From Ancylomarina longa (GTDB lineage Bacteria; Bacteroidota; Bacteroidia; Bacteroidales; Marinifilaceae), in the NCBI RefSeq assembly GCF_003996985.1, contig NZ_RJJX01000005.1, forward strand, positions 161,701-195,834: a stretch of DNA of 34,134 nt, in the 5' to 3' direction. Below the pieces are notes generated by a model, which was given only the letters and a program-made list of their open reading frames with translations, was not told where the DNA came from and did no database searches. Made by a program: the position numbers and the translations under genes. Of this stretch, positions 1-7,039 are shown piece by piece; the first letter of the stretch is position 1; every line of letters starts with the position of its first letter.

Positions 1-156
1 GTCAGAGCCACTTACAACTGCTGATATAGTTAGAAATAATATATCTAATAAATTATGAAGCAAATTACCTTTTGTTATTCTACGAGGATCTTTTAAGCTT
101 GAAAAAAAATTAATAAAAAGATTATCATAAGATTCTGAAGCGGGAGTTAGAGCCAT
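1..156 (-). mobile_element. ISAs1-type transposase, N-terminal part only (cut by window edge)
   Basis: Read on the minus strand from the ATG at 156, the frame is open for 52 codons to the window edge. It contains FFSSLKDPRR at about residues 17-26 and NLLHNLLDILFLTISAVVSG at about 31-50. This spacing of an SLxDPRR motif followed by a hydrophobic helix of the form LxDILFLTISAVxxG is typical of the N-terminal associated domain of ISAs1-family DDE transposases. The catalytic DDE domain would lie to the left of the window and cannot be judged. The open frame shows no decay in the visible part. The end of the element probably lies within 157-210, but no inverted repeat or target duplication can be defined from one end. 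Confidence 0.75.
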
Positions 157-165
157 TTTTTTTAT

Positions 166-185
166 TGTAGAGCTGATGCTCTACA
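166..185. repeat. Perfect hairpin next to the transposase start
   Basis: TGTAGAGC at 166-173 and GCTCTACA at 178-185 form an 8-bp perfect inverted repeat around the loop TGAT. It lies 10 bp upstream of the transposase start codon. Such hairpins near IS ends can limit read-through from outside promoters or form part of the terminal region. Which applies here is not visible. Confidence 0.5.
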
Positions 186-446
186 GGATTACTGACTTGC
201 AATACAAAAATATAGAAAAAAGTTTAAATACGTTTGCCCTGTACTTATTTAGAAATATATTTGCAATTAGTAAAATGGGGTATATCCTACATATTAAAGT
301 ACTTAAGAATGGCTAAATGATGTTCTCTGCACGGAAACTAAATGTAATTTTTAAAGAGTAAATAAGGCTAATAAAGTTTTCTGACTAAAGTATTATATGT
401 AATTTTAGATGTAGAAAATAACTTGATTTGCCTACTTATTCTGCAT

Positions 447-1151
447 ATGAGAATTATATATCTTTTCTATATATTATTATTTTTATCGACTTCCACTTTT
501 GGACAGCGTGATTATTCCTACATGCCCTCTAGACGGAATTTTAAAGTAAAATACACAACGTATGATCACAATAACAGAAAAGAATTTTCTGAAATTTGGA
601 AGCTCGTTGGAAAAGTAAAATACACAAAATCCATAAAGTATAATATAGAGTCGGAAATTACAACCAAGGATCAAAAAACAATTTATCAATATTTCCATCT
701 TAGTACTCAAGATTCTAATTTCTATATTGGAGCTGTAAGATATTTAGATCCAATTCAACTTGATTCCTATCAGAAGATGGTTATCAAAGTATTAGCTGAC
801 TCTGTAAATATTCCTATTCGTCCTAAAATGGGGCAAATGCTTCCTGAAGCGACCTGCTCAGCTAAAATTATGAGAGGTACTGGATCGGTTTTAATGTCAA
901 TGAATGTAATACTAATCAATCGGAAAGTGGATGGAACTGAAATAGTAGAAACTCCAGCTGGTAAATTTAAGTGTTTCAAAATTTCTTCTGAAAAAATAAG
1001 CTATAGTGGCATGTCTATAAAAAAAACTAAAATTATGGAATGGTACGCCATTAATGTAGGCTTGGTTAGAATGGAGGAATATCATAAAAATGGTAAACTT
1101 ATATCTTATAAAGTTTTAGAGTCTCTCGTAGAAGATTTTTTTATTCCATAG
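447..1151 (+). CDS. Secreted DUF3108/TapB-like protein
   Basis: The product is 234 residues from the ATG at 447. A TTG 24 bases upstream would add eight residues in front of the signal peptide and is less likely. Residues 1-20 form a signal peptide (hydrophobic YLFYILLFLSTS, then FGQ). The mature part begins DYSYMPSRRNFKVKYTTYD and later has NRKVDGTEIVETPAGKFKC, WYAINVGLVR and a final KNGKLISYKVLES. This order (a YMP...GxxxxY opening, a TPAGxFxCFKI strand, then a GLVRxExY strand) is that of the DUF3108/TapB-like proteins common in Bacteroidota, thought to be beta-rich periplasmic or surface proteins. No enzyme motif is seen and the role is unknown. It stands alone between the IS fragment and cbiA. 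Confidence 0.7.
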   Translation: MRIIYLFYILLFLSTSTFGQRDYSYMPSRRNFKVKYTTYDHNNRKEFSEIWKLVGKVKYTKSIKYNIESEITTKDQKTIYQYFHLSTQDSNFYIGAVRYLDPIQLDSYQKMVIKVLADSVNIPIRPKMGQMLPEATCSAKIMRGTGSVLMSMNVILINRKVDGTEIVETPAGKFKCFKISSEKISYSGMSIKKTKIMEWYAINVGLVRMEEYHKNGKLISYKVLESLVEDFFIP

Positions 1152-1166
1152 ATAAAGCATTATCTA
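1149..1166 (+). terminator. Weak stem-loop at the end of the DUF3108-like gene
   Basis: TAGATAA (1149-1155, including the stop codon) pairs with TTATCTA (1160-1166) around a 4-nt loop. There is no clean U-run after it, so it is at best a weak terminator. Confidence 0.3.
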
Positions 1167-1239
1167 ATATCTTGTTTATCCATGCATATCATTTATGCTT
1201 ATTATTTAAAACTTCCTGATTTAATTTTTTCTTTTATTT

Positions 1240-2535
1240 ATGAAACCACAATTTTTAATTGCCGCACCCTCCAGCGGAAGTGGGAAAACAACAATAACAC
1301 AAGGGATTCTTCGATATTTTAGAAATAAGGGATTCAAGATTCAACCATTTAAATGTGGACCGGATTATTTAGATACAAAACATCATGCTTGGGCAGCAGG
1401 TAGGACATCCATTAATTTGGATACTTTTATAAGTAGTAAAGAACATGTTTGCGAAATTTATAGCAAATATAGCTCTGAGGCTGACATTTCTATTGTTGAA
1501 GGTGTAATGGGATTATTTGACGGTGCAAAAAAAATGAAAGGCAGTTCTGCTGAAATTGCCGAACTGCTAGACATTCCAGTAATTTTGGTTATAAACGCCA
1601 AAGCAACAGCTTATTCTGTAGCTCCTTTATTGTATGGGTTTAAAAACTTCTATCCTAAAATAAATATTGCAGGTGTTATATTTAATTTTGTAAATGGCGA
1701 ATCACACTATCAGTTTTTAAAAGACGCTTGTACGGATGTTGGCCTTAAATCCCTAGGTTATATTGCGCAAAATAAAGATTTACATCTTCCTTCCAGACAC
1801 CTAGGGCTTGACATTTCAGATTCACAAAATTATGAACAGAAAATAGAATTTATAACTACACATATTGCCGCAACTGTAAATATGGAATGCTTACTTAAAA
1901 TCACGAATGTTCCCTTCAAAGAATCAAAACAAGATCTACAAATAAGAAAATCCAATTTAAAGATCGCTGTTGCGAAGGATGAAGCATTTAATTTCACCTA
2001 TCATGAAAATTTATTGGCTTTAGAACAATTGGGTGAAATTATATATTTTTCTCCTTTGAATGACTCATTATTGCCAGAAACCGATTTGCTATACCTATCA
2101 GGTGGTTATCCCGAGTTATTTCTTAAGCAATTGAGTAACAACAATGCTATGAAATTGGCAATTTTTGAATATTGTTCACGAGGAGGTAAAGTCCTCGCTG
2201 AGTGTGGAGGGATGATGTATCTATCAAGAAATATCATTGACAAACAATCCAATAAATTTCCAATGGTTGGTTTCTTGTCCCAAGATACAAGTATGGAAAA
2301 CATGAAATTAAGTCTCGGATATAGAAAAGTTATCCTTAATGGAGAGGCCCTGTTCGGACATGAATTTCATTATTCAAAAATAATTGAACCTCAAGTTGAT
2401 TCTTGTATTGGTAAGATTTATTCAGCTAGAGATGCAGAGGTAGATACACTGCTATTTAAAAAAAAGAATACAATAGCCTCATATATACATTTTTATTGGG
2501 GAGAAAAAGATATCCTTGACTATTTATTTATCTAA
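1240..2535 (+). CDS. cbiA: Cobyrinate a,c-diamide synthase
   Basis: The 431-residue product uses ATP and glutamine to amidate the a and c side chains of cobyrinic acid (anaerobic name CbiA; CobB in the aerobic pathway). The N-terminal synthetase domain has the P-loop PSSGSGKT at residues 10-17, the CGPDYLDTKHH motif near 39-49 and EGVMGLFDG near 86-94. The C-terminal class I glutamine amidotransferase domain has YLSGGYPELF near 287-296, the nucleophile in AECGGMMYL (Cys322) and a late His in YIHFYWG near 417. Length and domain order match the family, so it should be functional. No other cobalamin gene is in the window, so it may be part of a scattered or salvage-type pathway. It converges on the kinase gene with a 4-bp overlap of the ends. 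Confidence 0.93.
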   Translation: MKPQFLIAAPSSGSGKTTITQGILRYFRNKGFKIQPFKCGPDYLDTKHHAWAAGRTSINLDTFISSKEHVCEIYSKYSSEADISIVEGVMGLFDGAKKMKGSSAEIAELLDIPVILVINAKATAYSVAPLLYGFKNFYPKINIAGVIFNFVNGESHYQFLKDACTDVGLKSLGYIAQNKDLHLPSRHLGLDISDSQNYEQKIEFITTHIAATVNMECLLKITNVPFKESKQDLQIRKSNLKIAVAKDEAFNFTYHENLLALEQLGEIIYFSPLNDSLLPETDLLYLSGGYPELFLKQLSNNNAMKLAIFEYCSRGGKVLAECGGMMYLSRNIIDKQSNKFPMVGFLSQDTSMENMKLSLGYRKVILNGEALFGHEFHYSKIIEPQVDSCIGKIYSARDAEVDTLLFKKKNTIASYIHFYWGEKDILDYLFI

Positions 2536-3401
2536 CATAAATAGGACCAGACTAATTTTACAGCCTGAGGATAATAGCTGGAACCAAATATATTTAAATG
2601 ATTTAATACATGATATAGGAAGTATATGTTTTCCCTGTAGTCGTATCCATGTGGCAGAGGTTTTGCCTTGTTGTAAGCTTCATAAAAATCCTTTGTAAAT
2701 CCACCAAATAGCCTTGTCATAGCCAGTTCTGCCTCCCTGTGTCCATAATAAACAGCAGGATCAATCAAAACTGGATTAGATTCTTTATCGCATAAAAAAT
2801 TTCCATACCACAGATCGCCATGTATTAAACATGCTTTTTCCTCACTCCCAGCAAGTATCTCTTCAATCCTATTCTCTAACAAAAGAAATCCATTTTTTAG
2901 TTCATCCCGAACTAATCCTTTCTTTTCAGCAAGTTTATATTGATATAGTAAACGCTTGTGATAATAAAAGTCGGCCCAATTCAGAGAATCATTTTTTGCT
3001 GCAATATTGATTTGAATCGTTGAACCTATATGATTATCCTCCCGGTATCCAAACTTCAAAGACGTGTGAGAATGCAATTTAGCAATTTGTTCTCCAAAAT
3101 TGGAAAAGAAATTTTCTTTCTTTTTACCCGGGTCGATAAATTTCAGTAAAATAAAACTCTGATCTACCATTAATACTTCAGGAACCCGAATACATCCTGT
3201 TTTTTGAATCTCATGTAGTCCATTCGCTTCTTTCTGAAAGATATCAGATTCATCAGAACTAGTTTTTAGGAAACAAAAACTACCATCATTATATTTTATC
3301 TGGTAGGCATTAAAAATACTTCCACCGGCGATAGGTTTGAATGCACTAATCTTGTCCCGTCTCCAATTCTCAAGCTTTTGCACAATATCATTTCTTATCA
3401 T
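2532..3401 (-). CDS. Fructosamine/ketosamine-3-kinase family protein
   Basis: The 289-residue cytosolic protein belongs to the fructosamine kinase family, which phosphorylates O3 of sugar adducts on protein lysines so that the adduct falls off. Bacterial members usually prefer ribulosamines and erythrulosamines. The fold is aminoglycoside-phosphotransferase-like: a Gly-rich segment PIAGGSIFNAY (23-33), the ATP lysine in FLKTS (Lys46), the catalytic HGDLWYGNF (194-202) and the metal-binding DPAVYYGHREAELA (214-227). The start ATG overlaps the stop of the upstream phosphatase as ATGA (3398-3401), so the two are translationally coupled. Its last bases overlap the convergent cbiA. Confidence 0.9.
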   Translation of the reverse strand: MIRNDIVQKLENWRRDKISAFKPIAGGSIFNAYQIKYNDGSFCFLKTSSDESDIFQKEANGLHEIQKTGCIRVPEVLMVDQSFILLKFIDPGKKKENFFSNFGEQIAKLHSHTSLKFGYREDNHIGSTIQINIAAKNDSLNWADFYYHKRLLYQYKLAEKKGLVRDELKNGFLLLENRIEEILAGSEEKACLIHGDLWYGNFLCDKESNPVLIDPAVYYGHREAELAMTRLFGGFTKDFYEAYNKAKPLPHGYDYRENIYFLYHVLNHLNIFGSSYYPQAVKLVWSYLC

Positions 3402-3871
3402 CTTGAAATTTGATTAATTAAGCCTAAACAAGCATCTTCCAAGATATCCAATACCAATTCAAAACCATTTTCCCCGCCATAATATGGATCTGGAACATAA
3501 TTATAATTTATAAATTCAGTACAATAATCCGTCATCGCACTTATTTTCTTTAAATCATCAGAATTTCGTACTAGTTTCTTTATATCTGAGATATTCTGCT
3601 GATCCATTCCAATAATAAAATCAAACTTGTCAAAATCTATTTGAGGATTAAATTGTCGTGCAATGCTGTTTATCTGGAAATCTCTTTTTAAGGCATGATT
3701 ACGCATTCTGGCATCTGCCCTCTCTCCAATATGATATGCAGCAGTACCAGCGGAATCGCATAGGAAATCTGACTCTAAGTGATTCAATTTTAAATATTTT
3801 TTCATTACTGCTTCAGCACTTGGTGACCGACAAATATTTCCAAGACATACAAATAACAACTTCTTTTTCAT
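3398..3871 (-). CDS. Low-molecular-weight protein-tyrosine-phosphatase
   Basis: The 157-residue product starts at the ATG at 3871, which puts the family's N-terminal strand right at the start. An in-frame ATG 51 bases upstream would add a tail with no family match. The P-loop C(X)5R is VCLGNICRSPSAEA (Cys9, Arg15) and the general acid Asp128 lies in DPYYGG. Family members hydrolyse phosphotyrosine; one human LMW-PTP has been shown to be a protein-ribulosamine-5-phosphatase. The ATGA overlap with a fructosamine-3-kinase homologue makes that repair role attractive here, but this is inference from context. Confidence 0.92.
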   Translation of the reverse strand: MKKKLLFVCLGNICRSPSAEAVMKKYLKLNHLESDFLCDSAGTAAYHIGERADARMRNHALKRDFQINSIARQFNPQIDFDKFDFIIGMDQQNISDIKKLVRNSDDLKKISAMTDYCTEFINYNYVPDPYYGGENGFELVLDILEDACLGLINQISR

Positions 3872-4116
3872 ATCATTAGACAAATAATAAATTCGAGTAT
3901 TATATTCTTTTCCCAATTTCAAAATGGATGTTCTTCTAAAATTTCATAATCTTATTAACGAATGCGGTAAAATTACAGTTTTAAATTTACACGTATAATA
4001 ATTTTCAATTTATTAGAGATTTTCTGGCATTACTATATCGTTTTTAGAATTCTTAAACTAAGAAAATGGTATGCAAACGATTGATTTAAGTAAATAACAT
4101 TTTCTTAACAGAAAGT
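3872..4116. other. Divergent intergenic region, no gene seen
   Basis: This 245-base AT-rich stretch separates the minus-strand phosphatase from the plus-strand cysteine operon. I find no ORF with plausible coding features, no RNA gene and no clear promoter for the phosphatase. The control elements of the cysteine operon begin at 4117. Confidence 0.5.
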
Positions 4117-4136
4117 TTAGGACTTGTAAGTCCTAA
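4117..4136. promoter_or_regulatory. 20-bp palindrome upstream of the cysteine operon (operator or terminator stem)
   Basis: TTAGGACTTGTAAGTCCTAA is a near-perfect palindrome: 9-bp arms around a central GT. It is followed by TTTAG and a run of nine T (4142-4150). Its position about 15 bp in front of the TAAGTTTG element suits a transcription-factor operator. Alternatively, palindrome plus T-run looks like an intrinsic terminator for plus-strand transcripts arriving from upstream. The sequence alone does not decide. Confidence 0.5.
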
Positions 4137-4151
4137 TTTAGTTTTTTTTTA

Positions 4152-4159
4152 TAAGTTTG
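4152..4159 (+). promoter_or_regulatory. Bacteroidota -7 element for the cysteine leader and cysE-cysK
   Basis: TAAGTTTG matches the Bacteroidota primary-sigma -7 consensus TAnnTTTG exactly. No clean TTTG -33 box is seen at the usual spacing; a T-tract and the 20-bp palindrome occupy that region. Transcription would begin near 4166, only about a dozen bases before the leader ORF. Confidence 0.55.
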
Positions 4160-4177
4160 TATATACATATTTCATAA

Positions 4178-4342
4178 ATGAACAGGAAAAATACACATAA
4201 CCATTTCACTTTAAATAGTCGAAAATCTTCGATTAACAAGGTTATGCGCTCTCAAGAAGTTTCCTTTTCTTATTATTCCCAAAAAAATACGATATCCAAT
4301 AAGAACAACCTTGTCTGTTGTTGCTGTTGTTGTTTCTGTTAA
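4178..4342 (+). CDS. Cysteine-rich leader peptide of the cysE-cysK operon
   Basis: A 54-codon ORF runs from the ATG at 4178 to the TAA at 4340, starting about 12 bases after the predicted transcription start. The body is unremarkable and polar (N, S, K rich). The end reads NNLVCCCCCCFC: seven Cys codons among the last eight (TGT six times, TGC once, 4316-4339). It lies 89 bp upstream of serine acetyltransferase and cysteine synthase. This is the layout of an amino-acid-sensing leader: when charged tRNA-Cys is scarce the ribosome should stall on the Cys run and change the RNA fold ahead of cysE. Poly-cysteine upstream ORFs in front of cysteine genes are known from mycobacteria. I cannot exclude a functional metal-binding small protein, but the context favours attenuation. 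Confidence 0.8.
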   Translation: MNRKNTHNHFTLNSRKSSINKVMRSQEVSFSYYSQKNTISNKNNLVCCCCCCFC

Positions 4343-4351
4343 TCGAATATT
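4224..4351 (+). promoter_or_regulatory. Inverted repeats around the Cys codons (candidate attenuator fold)
   Basis: An 11-bp perfect stem pairs 4228-4238 (TTCGATTAACA) with 4337-4347 (TGTTAATCGAA), extended by three more pairs after one mismatch (4224-4226 with 4349-4351). Its right arm covers the last Cys codon and the stop codon. A second 8-bp stem pairs ACAAGGTT (4236-4243) with AACCTTGT (4307-4314), ending one base before the GTC codon that precedes the Cys run. The two stems share only 4236-4238. A ribosome halted on the Cys codons would cover the right arms of both stems. No U-run terminator follows, so control could act on translation of cysE or through another fold. Confidence 0.55.
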
Positions 4352-4376
4352 CTTTCTTCATTAATAGTCGGCTAAT

Positions 4377-4411
4377 GGGTTTTCACCCTTTATGTAAATT
4401 CGTGTATTTAC
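4377..4411 (+). promoter_or_regulatory. Two small hairpins just before cysE
   Basis: GGGT TTTC ACCC (4377-4388) and GTAAAT TCGTGT ATTTAC (4394-4411) are short perfect stem-loops between the leader stop codon and the cysE start at 4432. They may take part in the alternative folding of the leader RNA. Neither is followed by a terminator U-run. Confidence 0.35.
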
Positions 4412-4431
4412 CATTCAATTAAAATATTATA

Positions 4432-5271
4432 ATGAATTACCTTAGTAAAGTAATGGCAGAACTCCAATCTTCCAGACACAATTCAGAGTTTGATATGCCA
4501 TCAAGAGATTTAGCACAACGCTTTGTGGAAGAGGCAATGAATACTCTTTTCCCGATAAGTGCCAGACGTACAAAAAGTAGTTGTGAGCAAGAATCCTTAT
4601 TATATCAATTGGAAGCAACTTTAAAACTACTCCTATTGCCTGTAAAAAAGGATCTCCCCGTACCCCTAGAGAAAATAACACATGATTTTATGAAATCATT
4701 GCCTGGAATATATAAGGCCTTATTAAAAGATGCTGATGCCATTCAACAGTTTGACCCGGCAGCTGGAAGTATTGGAGAGGTAATTATTGCCTATCCCGGT
4801 TTCTTCGCAATTATGGTTTATCGCTTAAGCAATGTTTTAAATCATCTCGATGTGCCAATAATACCACGTTTAATGAGTGAACATGCGCACAATAAGACAG
4901 GAATAGATATTCATCCTGGGGCAACTATTGGAGAATCATTTTTCATTGATCATGGAACGGGTGTTGTAATTGGTGAATCTGCAATTATTAAAAATAACGT
5001 GAAAATATATCAGGGAGTTACTTTGGGTGCATTACAAGTAAAAAAGAGTCTTGCAAAAAAGAAAAGACACCCTACTGTAGAAGATAATGTAATAATCTAT
5101 TCGAATGCAACCATTTTAGGTGGGAATACTGTGATTGGAAAAAATTGTGTGATCGGTGGTAATGTTTGGCTTACTGCAAGTGTGCAATCAAACAGTATTG
5201 TGTACCACAAAAATGAAATTAATGTTAGAACCAATCTTGATGAGAGTAAAATAATAAATTTTCAAATATAA
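4432..5271 (+). CDS. cysE: Serine O-acetyltransferase
   Basis: The 279-residue enzyme acetylates serine with acetyl-CoA to give O-acetylserine, the first step of cysteine synthesis. The N-terminal helical part (about 1-140) includes FDPAAGSIGEVIIAYPGF (107-124), which holds the DPA motif. The left-handed beta-helix of hexapeptide repeats spans about 155-250, with GIDIHPGATIGESFFIDHG and the active-site pair Asp173-His174 plus His161. The C-terminal tail after the helix is short, so classical feedback inhibition by cysteine is uncertain. The gene is 12 bp ahead of cysK and transcribed with it, downstream of the Cys-rich leader. The start ATG has no Shine-Dalgarno site, as is usual in this phylum. 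Confidence 0.93.
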   Translation: MNYLSKVMAELQSSRHNSEFDMPSRDLAQRFVEEAMNTLFPISARRTKSSCEQESLLYQLEATLKLLLLPVKKDLPVPLEKITHDFMKSLPGIYKALLKDADAIQQFDPAAGSIGEVIIAYPGFFAIMVYRLSNVLNHLDVPIIPRLMSEHAHNKTGIDIHPGATIGESFFIDHGTGVVIGESAIIKNNVKIYQGVTLGALQVKKSLAKKKRHPTVEDNVIIYSNATILGGNTVIGKNCVIGGNVWLTASVQSNSIVYHKNEINVRTNLDESKIINFQI

Positions 5272-5283
5272 AATAATCGTAAA

Positions 5284-6192
5284 ATGAAGTTAAATAACAT
5301 TTTAGAAGGAGTTGGGAATACTCCGGTAGTAAAGTTGAATAAAATATTTAGCGGTGCTAATGTATGGATGAAGTTAGAAAAATCGAATCCTGCAGGTAGT
5401 ATTAAGGATAGAATTGCCTTGGCTATGATCGAAAAAGCTGAAAAAGATGGACTTTTGAATAAATCATCGGTTATCATTGAACCAACCTCTGGTAATACAG
5501 GTGTTGGTCTGGCTATGGTGGCTGCAGTAAAGGGATATAAACTTATCTTGGTTATGCCCGAATCTATGTCTGTTGAGCGAAGAAGCTTGATGGCTGCCTT
5601 TGGTGCTGAATTTGTTCTTACTCAAAGAGAATTAGGCATGAATGGAGCCATTAAAAAGGCAGAAGAGCTAATTGCTAATGAATCAAATTCCTGGATGCCT
5701 TCGCAATTTGATAATGAAGCTAATGTTGATATTCATAGAAAAACAACGGCAGAAGAAATAATCAATGATTTTCCCAATGGCGTTGATTATTTAATTACAG
5801 GTGTTGGAACCGGAGGACATATTACTGGTGTTGCTGAAATATTAAAACAGAAATTTCCAAACATTAAAGTATTTGCCGTTGAGCCTGAAGCTTCTCCCGT
5901 AATTAGTGGTGGTAATCCTGGACCGCACCCAATACAAGGAATTGGTGCAGGTTTTATTCCTAAAAATTTGCATACTGAAATTTTAGATGGAACTATTCAG
6001 GTATCTAAGGAAGAAGCTTTTGCTAAAGTAAAAGAGTTAGCTCAACAGGAAGGAATTCTCGGCGGGATTTCAACTGGAGCTTCCGTTGCTGCGGTCAGTA
6101 AAAAATTGGCAGAAATAGATAAGAATGCTACAATTCTTACTTTCAACTACGATACAGGAGAAAGATATCTATCTACCGAAGGTTTATTTTAA
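5284..6192 (+). CDS. cysK: Cysteine synthase A (O-acetylserine sulfhydrylase)
   Basis: The 302-residue PLP enzyme makes cysteine from O-acetylserine and sulfide. The PLP lysine is Lys41 in [11 protein letters not shown]. The substrate loop [10 protein letters not shown] (about 66-75) and the phosphate-binding [10 protein letters not shown] (about 174-183) are intact, and the C-terminus [11 protein letters not shown] is typical of CysK. It directly follows cysE, whose product supplies the substrate; CysE and CysK form the cysteine synthase complex in many bacteria. The stop codon touches the stem of the terminator at 6192-6233. Confidence 0.95.
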   Translation: MKLNNILEGVGNTPVVKLNKIFSGANVWMKLEKSNPAGSIKDRIALAMIEKAEKDGLLNKSSVIIEPTSGNTGVGLAMVAAVKGYKLILVMPESMSVERRSLMAAFGAEFVLTQRELGMNGAIKKAEELIANESNSWMPSQFDNEANVDIHRKTTAEEIINDFPNGVDYLITGVGTGGHITGVAEILKQKFPNIKVFAVEPEASPVISGGNPGPHPIQGIGAGFIPKNLHTEILDGTIQVSKEEAFAKVKELAQQEGILGGISTGASVAAVSKKLAEIDKNATILTFNYDTGERYLSTEGLF

Positions 6193-6233
6193 AAATTAGC
6201 GGCTGATTCAATCTTGAATCAGCCGCTAATTTT
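6192..6233. terminator. Strong bidirectional terminator after cysK
   Basis: A 20-bp perfect inverted repeat (6192-6211 with 6214-6233), centred on AATCTT, has the GC core AGCGGCTGATTC and flanking A and T runs on both sides. It ends the cys operon on the plus strand and overlaps the stop codon (6232-6234) of the convergent plug-domain gene, so it probably serves both. Confidence 0.88.
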
Positions 6234-6912
6234 ATTTACTAGTTCCTTTTTTTGTTTTTATTGCTACTACACCATTTGCTCCACGTCCTCCATATAAAGT
6301 AAGTTGGTTTCCTTTTAAAATTCTAATACTTTTTATTTCACCTGGTTGTAGAGTATTCACGATATCCTTATTCATAACAATCCCATCAACCTCGATAAGT
6401 GCTCCAGTAGCTCCAAATATTGAGGATTTTCCTCTAATAATAACTCTATCTCCTTCCACTGTAACGCCAGGAAATCTACCTTTAATAATATCTAGAACAT
6501 TAGCATAAGACGAATAATCCGGATTTTCTTTGGCATATTTAACAGCTGCATAAAACTTTTCTTTATCTGAAATATGACCCGAATCAACAGCCAATTGATT
6601 AGCCCTCTTCCCATTCTTTGAAATTAAGTTAAATTTCAAAGATTTTGACATACTATTTATTTTTTCCTTTCTGCTAATAAAACCTTTAGCACTAATTTTT
6701 ATCTTCCCGGAAAACTCATTCGGGAGTTTAAAAAACCCTAAGGAATCGGATTTATAGATTTGGCTCGTTCCTATAATCTCTATTGTAGCATTTCGAACAG
6801 GAATACTATCAAAAGTGGTGATTTGATGATAAATGGAAAGGCTTTGAGCATAATTAGAGCCTAAAAAGAATATCATTAAAATAGAAATGAAAAATATTTG
6901 CTTTAATTTCAT
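6232..6912 (-). CDS. Secreted stand-alone plug-domain protein with CarboxypepD_reg-like domain
   Basis: The 226-residue product has a signal peptide (1-22, ending NYAQS), a CarboxypepD_reg-like beta-sandwich (about 23-105, with VRNATIEIIG and SDSLGFFKLPNEFSGKI) and a TonB-receptor plug domain (about 130-222, with VLDIIKGRFPGVTVEGDRV, GALIEVDGIV, IKSIRILKG and GGRGANGVVAIKTKKG). In SusC-type receptors these two domains precede a beta-barrel of 600 or more residues. Here the protein ends right after the plug, and the next gene downstream is convergent. It is therefore not a transporter. It may be a periplasmic adaptor related to SusC/TonB-receptor systems, or an ancient truncation kept as a gene. 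The frame is intact. Confidence 0.82.
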   Translation of the reverse strand: MKLKQIFFISILMIFFLGSNYAQSLSIYHQITTFDSIPVRNATIEIIGTSQIYKSDSLGFFKLPNEFSGKIKISAKGFISRKEKINSMSKSLKFNLISKNGKRANQLAVDSGHISDKEKFYAAVKYAKENPDYSSYANVLDIIKGRFPGVTVEGDRVIIRGKSSIFGATGALIEVDGIVMNKDIVNTLQPGEIKSIRILKGNQLTLYGGRGANGVVAIKTKKGTSK

Positions 6913-6949
6913 AATTGGGTTTTGGATTAAGGTTTAGCTTATTAAATTC

Positions 6950-6972
6950 ATTGTAAATCATAAATTTACAAT
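6950..6972. promoter_or_regulatory. Inverted repeat upstream of the plug-protein gene
   Basis: ATTGTAAAT (6950-6958) and ATTTACAAT (6964-6972) form a perfect 9-5-9 inverted repeat 38-60 bp upstream of the minus-strand plug-protein start. The position suits an operator for a dimeric regulator. No TAnnTTTG box is evident. Confidence 0.4.
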
Positions 6973-7039
6973 TATATTTCACCAACAACAAAATATAATA
7001 TCAATATTATATTACGAAATATTTAAATGTTCAAAACAT

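Noticed and set aside
2516-2698. 60-codon plus-strand ORF overlapping the fructosamine kinase end
   Set aside because: It is antisense to a well-supported gene and shows no domain.
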